The notes under the pieces: model-generated
What the model saw: only the letters and a program-made list of their open reading frames with translations
The model's database searches: none
What the model was told of the DNA's origin: nothing
Position numbers and translations under genes: made by a program
Part shown: one piece after another, positions 36,648 to 44,803 of the stretch
Layout of the letters: every line of letters begins with the position of its first letter
Numbering within the stretch: the first letter of the stretch is position 1
Assembly: GCF_042665295.1 (NCBI RefSeq)
Contig: NZ_JBHTCO010000007.1
Coordinates: 1 to 64,000 of the forward strand
Length of the DNA: 64,000 nucleotides
From: Scopulibacillus_A cellulosilyticus
GTDB taxonomy: Bacteria > Bacillota > Bacilli > Bacillales > Sporolactobacillaceae
Reading direction: 5' to 3'

Positions 36648-37813
36648 AGTTAAGATATGTTGTCATTTCTATCGCCATTATCATCATGATATATCTCATA
36701 TACAGCTGGAACAGAATTGAAATCAAAACATTTTTCAATCATGGCGTCACCAGTGTCACTTGGTTTGATAACAACGATAATACGGCAGATAATATACAGG
36801 CAGCCTTAGATTATGCAAAAAGTAAAGGGAACGTTAAATTATACTTTCCTGCTGGGCAATATAAAGTGGATAAAACATTATCTATCTACAAAAACACCAC
36901 GATGATTTTTAACAAGCACGCAACCCTGATTCGGACAGGCACGCAAACGGTTATGTTTATGAATGCCGGGAGGGACGAAGAGTATAAACAGCAAGGAAAA
37001 TATAATGGTGAAGGCAATATCCATATCATCGGCGGGAACTTTGATTTTAATATCAAAGAGCAGCCTATGGATAAAAGCAATTTCTTTATTAATATAGACC
37101 ATGCGAATCATGTTACGGTGAAAGACGCGAAGTTTTATAACTTTCAGGCAGGACATGCCATTCAAATTGCCAGTTCGGAAAATGTAGATATAGAAAATAA
37201 CTGGTTCTATAATCAATTTATTAATTATCACAACTATCGTCTTCGCGATGAAACCATTCAAATCGAAGAAGCCAATAAAACGTCTTTTCCCTTCTATGGT
37301 GTCTATGACGATACGATATCAAAAAATATTACAATCCGGGGAAATCATTTTAAAAATGTGATCAGAGGCGTAGGCACACACGGGGTAGCCACAGACAAAA
37401 ACGGAAATATATTAAAATCCAAAAATATCACGATAGAAGATAATTTCTTTGAAGATATAAAGGATACAGCAATCAATCTTTCCGGATACGATAACGTGAT
37501 TGTCAAGAATAATCATATCTATAAAAACAGAAATGATTCAATCAGTATGAACTATATTGACGATTCCAGGATTTTAAATAATAAAATCACAGCGTCAGGA
37601 AAAAGAGCCATTTACATGGTGGATTCAAACTTTAATATGATTAGAAACAATCATCTTGAAAACGGCAATCACTCTATTTACCAGAAAAATAGTCATTTAA
37701 ATGTTATTACGGAAAATACGCGTATCACGAGAGAACCGGCATCCTATTTATTGCCGGCTTCCAGCGGGATAAAGTTTTATGATATGCCTGACCGTAATAT
37801 TAGCCGATTGTAG
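36644..37813 (+). CDS. Membrane-anchored right-handed beta-helix protein
   Basis: 389 residues. Residues 4-22 (YVVISIAIIIMIYLIYSW) form a signal anchor, so the bulk is outside the membrane. The rest is a parallel beta-helix of the pectate lyase 3 / PbH1 type: NTADNIQAALDYAKSKG and LYFPAGQYKVDKTL at the start, then many short repeats such as NITIRGNHFKNVIRG and NITIEDNFFEDIKDTAINLS. Such folds cleave or epimerise polysaccharides. It overlaps the second DUF6270 gene by four bases, so the three genes form one operon and probably act on the same polymer. Confidence 0.82.
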   Translation: MKLRYVVISIAIIIMIYLIYSWNRIEIKTFFNHGVTSVTWFDNNDNTADNIQAALDYAKSKGNVKLYFPAGQYKVDKTLSIYKNTTMIFNKHATLIRTGTQTVMFMNAGRDEEYKQQGKYNGEGNIHIIGGNFDFNIKEQPMDKSNFFINIDHANHVTVKDAKFYNFQAGHAIQIASSENVDIENNWFYNQFINYHNYRLRDETIQIEEANKTSFPFYGVYDDTISKNITIRGNHFKNVIRGVGTHGVATDKNGNILKSKNITIEDNFFEDIKDTAINLSGYDNVIVKNNHIYKNRNDSISMNYIDDSRILNNKITASGKRAIYMVDSNFNMIRNNHLENGNHSIYQKNSHLNVITENTRITREPASYLLPASSGIKFYDMPDRNISRL

Positions 37814-37974
37814 AGATTTTTGTTATTGGTTTTCAAGGTAACGTTACATTGCGAAAAGAGAAAATAAAAATAAAGAAAGTCATAACTTACGGCACTTATG
37901 ATTTGCACTATTTGGGCCATTACAAATTATTCATCCGTGATGTTTGACTATACGATTATTAATTATTAATTAGG

Positions 37975-38010
37975 CGGGATTTAACGTGAATTGTTGAATC
38001 CCGTATTTTT
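37975..38010 (+). terminator. Terminator after the beta-helix gene
   Basis: CGGGATT (37976-37982) / AATCCCG (37997-38003) stem followed by TATTTTTATTT. Confidence 0.7.
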
Positions 38011-38078
38011 ATTTGGAACAATGACACTTTAAATGAAAATTGTTTCGACAGATTTTGTTGCTATTTAGTAGTTTGTCG

Positions 38079-38277
38079 AATGGTAAGTACGGGAATTTAG
38101 TGGAAACTAGTATTAATGGGTTTTAACTCGGATTTATATGGCAGCAAATGATGAAACGGTTAATCAAATAGAGTCATTTGACTATTAAAAATAAAATAAT
38201 AAGGACACGGATGCTTTTTATAAAGTATTGGGTTGAATGTAAAAATGCTGGGGTATTAAAGCCTCGGCATTTTTTTA
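38079..38277 (+). pseudogene. Decayed 3' end of a GT4 glycosyltransferase gene
   Basis: About 200 bases align with 34582-34780, the last codons and terminator of the TagF/GT4 gene. Shared runs include CAAATGATGAAACGGTTAAT, ATAGAGTCATTTGACTAT and TTTTTATAAAGTA.TGGGTT. The copy has stops and indels (TTTTAACTC; GACTATTAAA) and keeps a terminator-like hairpin at 38242-38277. It shows that a second copy of the glycosyltransferase once ended here. The rest of the 659-base gap holds no gene. Confidence 0.85.
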
Positions 38278-38472
38278 TGGATATTTGAAATGAGGAATTC
38301 TTTTACTGATATTTGAATTTTTAGAGCTACAATTTATGACCGTTGACATAATCTTTTTGTAGAAATTTAACAAACTTTATTGAAGGTAGGAAAAAAGTTG
38401 GATATCATAGAGAGGTGTAACATTTAATTTGGGGAAACGTAGTCTTATGTCTACTTATAGGGGAGGGAAAAG

Positions 38473-40413
38473 ATGAACGCTGTTGAAGCTTCTGATCAAA
38501 TATATCTATTTTTAGAAGACAATCTACAAATAAAAGAAGGATATAGTGACTTTAGTGGTAAAAGAAGTTTGCATAATAAAAAGAATAACAAAAAGTATTA
38601 CCTTTATTCTAATCATGGCGAAACAGTTGTAAAGACTGTTAAATATAAACCAATGGAAATTATAGAAGTAGTTCCCAGCGGTAATGAGCAGATTATTTTT
38701 TATTCTGATTCTAACTGTAATATTTCTTTTGTTAAAAGCAAAATCCATAGTGTGCTAACTCCAGATCAAATTGCTGATAAGGTTGAAAAGCACCCTATGT
38801 TAAGATCGTTTGTCTTTATGTTATTCTCATCATTGATTATTTTTGGGATTCTAAGATTTAGGGAGTATAACTTTATCAATATTAACCTATCATTGGGATA
38901 CAAAAAAACATGTAACTACAAAGTGAATTTTTTGTTTCCTAAAAAAATACGTAATAAGTTTTCTATGAAAACTAATAAGCTATCATTGTTAGTTCATGCT
39001 TATTGGGTAAGAATACCGCTGAGAGATATTTATGAGCATTATTTAAATACCAGTGACATAAATGTGCCGATTTTTGTAAAAGTCCTAAATAATGGTATAA
39101 ATTATTATTACAATTTCAAAGAGCGGACAAAAGATAAGTATTCCAAAAAACATTTTATTTTTAATACTAGATCAATCCGGGTATTTAAATCGGATGTAGA
39201 GATGTATGTAAGGAAATCAATAACTGGTCAATATGTAATAGTAGTTTCAAGTATTATGAGTAAAGTTATTGTCCTGAAAGAAAAATTGGCATACTTTTTA
39301 ACTTTATTTAAACCAAAAAGGGAAATTTATGATATCTATTTTGAGAAATTTGCTCAAGGTGCTTCTGAATCAGGATTTGAGTTATTCAAATATGCAATAA
39401 AGAGTAATCGAAATAGTATTTATATCTTAGACAAAGACAACGAGAATTTTTATCAATTAAAAAGGAAATACCCTAAAAACTTATTTGCGAAAAATAGCGT
39501 TTCAGCTTTTTATTATATATTTTTGGCAAGAAGCTTTATTTCTTCTGACTTAGTGAGCCATTTACAGAGACGCTTATATGACAATGATAAATTATTTAAG
39601 AAAAAGATCTTATCAATAAATAAAAAAGTCTTTTTACAACATGGACCTTCTTTAGCTACCAATATTTTTGAAAGAGGATATTTTAATAGAAAAGTACCAA
39701 TTGCTCCTGATTATATTATTGTCAATTCGAAATTTGAAAGGGACTTATTTATTAATAATACTTCCTATAATTCCAGGCAATTATTAATGACTGGAATTCC
39801 GAATATGGATTTATATGCAAATGAAAGAGACTCCAAAAAAGAAGAAATTACTTTTATGCTGACATGGAGACCATGGGATTTAACAGGAAAAATTGAAGAA
39901 GGAAGTTATTTAGGAAGGTACTTTCAATTTTTTAACATGATTGAGAATGAGGAGTTTTATAAAGATAAGAAAATCACAATTATCTTACATCCTAAATCAA
40001 AGATCATTTTACAAGAACAATTCCCTGATATATATAATGAGAAAAAACATTTGTTTTATGAAGGCGATATAAAGGATAAGCTGCTTGAATCAAAAATACT
40101 TATTACAGATTACTCCTCTGTATGCTATTACGGTTTTTGTGGCGGAGCTAATATCATCTTCTATTGGGAAGATAAAGAGCTTGGAGAAAGAGAGTATGGG
40201 GCGCCAAATATTTTACAAGAAAATATTGCATTTGGTGACATTGTAAATAAATTTAAAGACCTTAATAAAGCAATTCAAAAGAATTTTTATTCCAATCAGC
40301 TTGATAAGTATAAAGAGAAGTTTAACAACCTCATTGAATTTCACGAAGGGGGCAATACTAGAAATACCTATAATTATTTGAATGAACTTGTTTTAAATAA
40401 AAGGGGGAAATGA
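38473..40413 (+). CDS. CDP-glycerol glycerophosphotransferase family protein
   Basis: 646 residues, ATG 38473 behind GGGAGGG. The first ~100 residues are not recognised. A hydrophobic stretch at ~114-133 (LRSFVFMLFSSLIIFGILRF) suggests membrane contact. The C-terminal ~270 residues match the TagB/TagF catalytic fold: QHGPSLATN near residue 389, replacing the usual WHGTPLK, and ILITDYSSVCYYGF near 543. It should transfer glycerol phosphate or a related polyol phosphate to a wall polymer. The altered HG motif suggests a different acceptor or donor. It overlaps the epimerase gene by four bases. Confidence 0.82.
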   Translation: MNAVEASDQIYLFLEDNLQIKEGYSDFSGKRSLHNKKNNKKYYLYSNHGETVVKTVKYKPMEIIEVVPSGNEQIIFYSDSNCNISFVKSKIHSVLTPDQIADKVEKHPMLRSFVFMLFSSLIIFGILRFREYNFININLSLGYKKTCNYKVNFLFPKKIRNKFSMKTNKLSLLVHAYWVRIPLRDIYEHYLNTSDINVPIFVKVLNNGINYYYNFKERTKDKYSKKHFIFNTRSIRVFKSDVEMYVRKSITGQYVIVVSSIMSKVIVLKEKLAYFLTLFKPKREIYDIYFEKFAQGASESGFELFKYAIKSNRNSIYILDKDNENFYQLKRKYPKNLFAKNSVSAFYYIFLARSFISSDLVSHLQRRLYDNDKLFKKKILSINKKVFLQHGPSLATNIFERGYFNRKVPIAPDYIIVNSKFERDLFINNTSYNSRQLLMTGIPNMDLYANERDSKKEEITFMLTWRPWDLTGKIEEGSYLGRYFQFFNMIENEEFYKDKKITIILHPKSKIILQEQFPDIYNEKKHLFYEGDIKDKLLESKILITDYSSVCYYGFCGGANIIFYWEDKELGEREYGAPNILQENIAFGDIVNKFKDLNKAIQKNFYSNQLDKYKEKFNNLIEFHEGGNTRNTYNYLNELVLNKRGK

Positions 40414-41408
40414 GTTTGAAATATACATTGGTTACTGGAGGGGCTGGGTTTATTGGGTCTCATTTAGTTAAGAGATTACTTGAAGATGGAGAAAAAGTTG
40501 TAATATTAGATAACTTATCAATGGGTAAGTTATCCAATATTCCACTTGAAAATAAAAATGTAATTTTTGTTAACGGTGATGTAAGTGATCGTAAAACAGT
40601 AAATGAACTCTTTGGAAAATATAATTTTGATAAAATTTTCCACTTGGCTGCTGTGGCTAGTGTAGCAGCATCAATTAAAGATCCGGAAAAGACACACCAA
40701 ACTAATTTCAATGGGACAATATATTTATTAGAAGAAGCAAAAAAACAAAAAGATTTAAGAAGATTTGTTTTTGCATCTTCAGCTGCTGTATATGGTAACT
40801 CATTAGAACTCCCCAAAAAGGAAAATTCAGAAATAAGCCCTTTAACCCCATATGCAATTGACAAATATGCTAGTGAACGATATGTTCTTACTTATAATAG
40901 TTTGTATAAATTACCGACATCTGCTGTGAGATTTTTTAATGTTTATGGTTCAGGTCAAAATCCAAATTCACCATATTCAGGGGTTATATCAATACTAACT
41001 GATCGTTTAAAAGCTAACAAAATGGGTAATTATAATCCATTTATACTCTATGGTGACGGTAAACAGACTCGTGATTTTATATTTGTAGATGATGTAATAA
41101 GTGCTCTTTTATTAGTGTCGGAATCTAATGAATCCTTAGGAAGAGTTTTTAATGTAGGCACTGGAAAACAAATTTCGCTAAATGAAATGATTAGTATATA
41201 TGAGGAGATATCTGGCGTTAATCTACCAATAATTAATCACAAATTTCGTGATGGAGATATTCGTGAATCATATGCTGATATATCATTACTTAATAATATA
41301 GGTTTTAAACCAAAGTATAAATTAAACGAAGGTTTATTAAACTATTGGAATGATGAAATACGAAATCTTAAACAACAGCATGATATTAAAGAGCCGATCA
41401 GTATTTAA
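40410..41408 (+). CDS. NAD-dependent nucleotide-sugar epimerase (GalE-like)
   Basis: 332-residue extended short-chain dehydrogenase. N-terminal VTGGAGFIGSHLVKRLLEDG binds NAD; AVASVAASIKDPEKTHQTN and the YAIDKYASE segment give the catalytic Tyr-x-x-x-Lys; FNVYGSGQNPNSPYSGVI and RDFIFVDDV are typical of UDP-hexose 4-epimerases. It likely interconverts UDP-glucose/galactose or their N-acetyl forms for the surface polymer. The ATG at 40410 overlaps the previous stop; TTG at 40416 is an alternative start at better RBS spacing. Confidence 0.88.
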   Translation: MSLKYTLVTGGAGFIGSHLVKRLLEDGEKVVILDNLSMGKLSNIPLENKNVIFVNGDVSDRKTVNELFGKYNFDKIFHLAAVASVAASIKDPEKTHQTNFNGTIYLLEEAKKQKDLRRFVFASSAAVYGNSLELPKKENSEISPLTPYAIDKYASERYVLTYNSLYKLPTSAVRFFNVYGSGQNPNSPYSGVISILTDRLKANKMGNYNPFILYGDGKQTRDFIFVDDVISALLLVSESNESLGRVFNVGTGKQISLNEMISIYEEISGVNLPIINHKFRDGDIRESYADISLLNNIGFKPKYKLNEGLLNYWNDEIRNLKQQHDIKEPISI

Positions 41409-41499
41409 ATAAAAGAAAAGACCTTATCGTAAAATAGTAGGATGGACCTTGTTGTTGTATACTTTAAACCTTTCGACAGGTAAAATACTAGATTTTGAA

Positions 41500-41540
41500 A
41501 AAATAGGAATGAGTCATAGTATTCAAGCCTATTTTTTTGT
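41500..41540 (+). terminator. Possible terminator after the epimerase gene
   Basis: AAAATAGG / CCTATTTT arms with a 20-base loop and seven T. Confidence 0.55.
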
Positions 41541-41643
41541 TTTACTTTAAGATATCGTCCGAAAAATAGCAGATATATGTCGAATTGTATGCTACTATAA
41601 ATTGTAGTCTTTTACTTTTAATTAAATTTATTGGAGAGAAATT

Positions 41644-43275
41644 ATGTCTCAATCAGTAATCTTTGAAAATGTAACAAAAAAATACAAAATGCATTACAGC
41701 AATACAGATAGAATCAAGGATATCTTATTGCCAAATGGTTATGGGGAAGACTTCTACGCCTTGCAAAATATTAATTTTACTGCGGAGAAGGGCGATGTCA
41801 TTGGGGTTATCGGTGTCAACGGTGCCGGGAAGTCGACCTTATCAAACTTAATCGCAGGTATTGTGCCTCCGACTTCAGGGAAAATTGAAGTAAAGGGACA
41901 ATCCTCTCTAATAGCAATTGCCGCCGGGTTAAATAATCAGCTGACTGGGCGGGAAAATATTGAATTGAAATGTCTAATGCTCGGGTTTAATAAAAAGGAA
42001 ATTCGAGCGTTAATGCCGGAGATTATAGAATTTGCCGATATTGGGAAGTTTATTGACCAGCCGGTGAAAAAGTATTCGAGCGGGATGAAATCAAGGTTAG
42101 GATTTGCAATATCAGTTAATATTGATCCGGATGTGTTGGTCATTGATGAGGCTTTATCAGTTGGTGACCAAACGTTTACGGATAAATGTTTGGATAAGAT
42201 GAATGAGTTCAAAGAAAAAGGAAAAACGATCTTCTTTATCAGCCACTCCATTGGCCAAGTGAAAAAGTTTTGTCATAAGGCGCTTTGGCTGGAAGCGGGA
42301 GAGGTTCGTGCTTTTGGAACAATTGAAGAGATCGTTCCGCAATATGAAAAGTTCCTCAAAGAATTTAAAAAGATGTCTAAAGAAGAACAAAAGAATTTCA
42401 AACAGCTTGTGTTAGAAAAGCGAAGCAAATTACAGGAGCAAGAGAGTCAAACAGCTGAAGAAAATACACCTAAGACAAAAGGTGTACCTGATGATAAGGT
42501 TGCCCAGCTTCGCCAAGATCGAAAAGAGCGTCGTAAGAAAAATGCTTATGCACGGATTGCTAAGCGAACGATTTTGGTCCTTGCCTTATTGGTTGTCGTT
42601 TTAGGTGGTGCGGGCTTTGCGGTAAAATCAGGCGGGCTGTTTGACGGTAAAACTGATAACACGAAAACAGCGGAGCCATCACAAGCGCACGTTCAACATC
42701 AAAAGAAAAATAAGGCTGCTAATGTCAAAGATGATCATATCCGTTATATCAAAGTACCAAGTGCGTATATTCATGCCAAGCCGAACATGGATAGTGAACC
42801 TGTCGGAATGGCATATTTTGGCCAAGCCTATAAGGTACAGAAGTCCCAGCATGATAAATCAGAAGGTCTTGATTGGTTAAAAGTGACCGATAAGAAAAGC
42901 CGCGAAGGCTGGGTCAGCAGTAAGACTGTTGCATATCCAAAAGAATTGAAGGATGATAAAGTTGCTAAAAAGCTTGATAAGCTCATTGGCTTTTCACCGT
43001 CATTAAAAGAGGCAATTCCGATGATTGGTAAACAAAAAGGGGAAAAAAAGCCTTTTGACTACACAAATTATTCTTTTAAAGATGGTCATGTTAATGGGTT
43101 CACGATTAATTTAAGGGAGTCATCCATATCTGACGTCAAGAAGGTGTTGGGTAAACCGCAATTGAAACAAAAGGATAAATTCATATATCATGGTGAAAAA
43201 TATGAATTTATCCTAACAACATTTAAGGATGGTACGATTAATCAGCTAACAGTTAAGAAACGGCCGAGCCTATAG
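41644..43275 (+). CDS. tagH: TagH-like ABC ATPase with transmembrane and SH3 domains
   Basis: 543 residues, close to B. subtilis TagH (527), the ATPase of the teichoic acid exporter TagGH. Walker A GVNGAGKST (~57-65), signature YSSGMKSRLG (~143), Walker B VLVIDEALSVGD (~163) and the switch His in FISHS are all intact. After a charged linker comes one membrane segment (~312-330, LVLALLVVVLGGAGFAV), placing the rest outside: an SH3-like domain (IHAKPNMDSEPVGMAYFG; EGWVSSKT) and a C-terminal KVLGKPQLKQKDKFIYHG domain. ATG 41644 follows GGAGAG. The permease TagG is not in the window. Confidence 0.9.
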   Translation: MSQSVIFENVTKKYKMHYSNTDRIKDILLPNGYGEDFYALQNINFTAEKGDVIGVIGVNGAGKSTLSNLIAGIVPPTSGKIEVKGQSSLIAIAAGLNNQLTGRENIELKCLMLGFNKKEIRALMPEIIEFADIGKFIDQPVKKYSSGMKSRLGFAISVNIDPDVLVIDEALSVGDQTFTDKCLDKMNEFKEKGKTIFFISHSIGQVKKFCHKALWLEAGEVRAFGTIEEIVPQYEKFLKEFKKMSKEEQKNFKQLVLEKRSKLQEQESQTAEENTPKTKGVPDDKVAQLRQDRKERRKKNAYARIAKRTILVLALLVVVLGGAGFAVKSGGLFDGKTDNTKTAEPSQAHVQHQKKNKAANVKDDHIRYIKVPSAYIHAKPNMDSEPVGMAYFGQAYKVQKSQHDKSEGLDWLKVTDKKSREGWVSSKTVAYPKELKDDKVAKKLDKLIGFSPSLKEAIPMIGKQKGEKKPFDYTNYSFKDGHVNGFTINLRESSISDVKKVLGKPQLKQKDKFIYHGEKYEFILTTFKDGTINQLTVKKRPSL

Positions 43276-43354
43276 CAAGGAAAATAAGAATGGCAGCCTG
43301 AAAACTCTAAGAATCTCATTTAAGGGTAACAGGTTAAATAAAGGTAAGATACGC

Positions 43355-43651
43355 TTAATATTGCCACCGTCCTATAACTTTTAAAATTCTATATCTAATA
43401 GAAGAGTTCTCTTTATAAAGAGGCTCTTTTTTTGTATAATTGTCGGATTTTAAATAAGGTGCTAATCGGTAAATTTTAAATTGTTTTTTTAAAAATTGAT
43501 TTTTGTCTTTTGGCCGGACTAACTCAATATGGACAAAACGTTTGTTAGCAACGGGATCTACAACATAGGCAATATAGTTTGTATTAGCAACTTGGATAAT
43601 CCCAATTGACCGGCTTTTTAATGGTTTCTTTAAGGCAGCAACATTCCACAA
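43355..43651 (-). CDS. Uncertain small protein
   Basis: 98-codon open frame on the minus strand from a TTG. The middle (GIIQVANTNYIAYVVDPVANK, minus the last residue) reads like real protein and codon choice is not random. However there is no ribosome binding site, the 3' third overlaps the terminator of the TagH-like gene, and no family was recognised. It could be a gene remnant. Confidence 0.2.
   Translation of the reverse strand: MWNVAALKKPLKSRSIGIIQVANTNYIAYVVDPVANKRFVHIELVRPKDKNQFLKKQFKIYRLAPYLKSDNYTKKEPLYKENSSIRYRILKVIGRWQY
43402..43434 (+). terminator. Terminator after the first TagH-like gene
   Basis: AGAG.TCTCTT / AAGAG.CTCT stem with a TATA loop and seven T. Confidence 0.75.
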
Positions 43652-43671
43652 ACGCTATCCGTTAGTTCAAA

Positions 43672-43695
43672 GAAAGAGCTGTTTAAACAGCTCTC
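43672..43695 (-). terminator. Terminator of the minus-strand DinB gene
   Basis: Perfect palindrome GAGCTGTTTAAACAGCTC (43675-43692), followed on the minus strand by TTTCTTTG. It lies 55 bases past the DinB stop. Confidence 0.7.
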
Positions 43696-43749
43696 GGTCC
43701 TCAACAAACGTTACCTTTTTGAAGAAAAAGTGGATTGCTCTTCTCTTGC

Positions 43750-44262
43750 CTAGTTAACATTTTCAGAATACCAATAAAAAGCATAATCAGTCATAACTGA
43801 AGAATCACCCAACTGATGTAACATAGCTGAAATATTCCCTCTATGATAGGTTCCATGATTCACAACGTGTAAGACCATTTCAGATATACTTGTTTCTCTT
43901 AATCCTGCCCATGGATTATCCAACATTATTCTCTTTTCAATATCTTCCTGTCTGTTCAAAAAGGATTTAAACCGAGATGTTAAAGTGTGAAATTCCGTTT
44001 CTAAGTCTTCAATGGACAGTTTCTCAATCTTTTCTTGGATTTGAAATGAAGATTGCATTGCTTCATTCATACTCTGACCCTCGAGGGTATTAAGCCAACC
44101 ATATTCCACTAAATAGAGATGAGATAAAACCTTTGAAACAGAAGAAAAGACACTCTTTATTTCCTTTTGATATTTCTCAGGAGAAAGTGTCTTAAGATGA
44201 TCAATAATCCGTTGATTTGCCCATACATGATAGTTATATAGATTTTCTACATGATTAGCCAT
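43750..44262 (-). CDS. DinB family protein
   Basis: 170-residue four-helix protein of the DinB superfamily, of the longer DUF1569/damage-inducible type. NLYNYHVWANQRIIDHL at the N-terminus, LSHLYLVEYGWL and the HVVNHGTYHRGNISAML segment give the three metal-binding His. ATG 44262 follows AAGGAGG. It is unrelated in sequence detail to the other DinB gene at 22857. Placed between two TagH-like genes on the opposite strand, it looks like an insertion into a tandem duplication. Substrate unknown. Confidence 0.85.
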   Translation of the reverse strand: MANHVENLYNYHVWANQRIIDHLKTLSPEKYQKEIKSVFSSVSKVLSHLYLVEYGWLNTLEGQSMNEAMQSSFQIQEKIEKLSIEDLETEFHTLTSRFKSFLNRQEDIEKRIMLDNPWAGLRETSISEMVLHVVNHGTYHRGNISAMLHQLGDSSVMTDYAFYWYSENVN

Positions 44263-44803
44263 ATAATCGCCTCCTTATCATCATATTTTTTAATATTCTT
44301 TATCTGAGTGAATTATTCCTTTAAATATTTTTATCTATCTGATAATTCCTTCAATATTACTCCCCGTTAGTTAAACATCTATTCAAGAAATTTATACAGT
44401 ATAAGGTTACATAAATCTTTTGAATTGCTCCTCATGCTCCACTCAGATTTCTGGAATTTACATTGTTTGCATGTATATAGGAACTTGCATGAGATGTTCC
44501 TAGTTTAATTTTGCTTACACCAGTACCGACAACACTTTCGAAGATAATTAAAATCGAGGTCAATACTGGTTATGACCATTTGTTTCGCAATTCGTCGGCC
44601 AGTATAGGTTAGAAATGTACCTTTATATTCAGCTTTTTAAAAATCCTCCCGAAAACTTAATGATTCTTAAAGGTAAAACAGCTTGTAAAATAATTGGGTA
44701 CTTTCAAATAAAATTTAAAATTTCAGAATTAGGGAGACAATTATCTGCCAATTTGGTATATTAATAGAAATAGACTACATACGACTAAAAATGGAGAGAA
44801 GCT
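44263..44803. other. Gene-free region before the second TagH-like gene
   Basis: 541 AT-rich bases with no credible ORF. AGGAAC / GTTCCT arms near 44489-44511 form a small hairpin. 44736-44771 repeats a block found at 34863-34899. RBS GGAGAG precedes ATG 44804, as for the first TagH gene. Confidence 0.5.
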
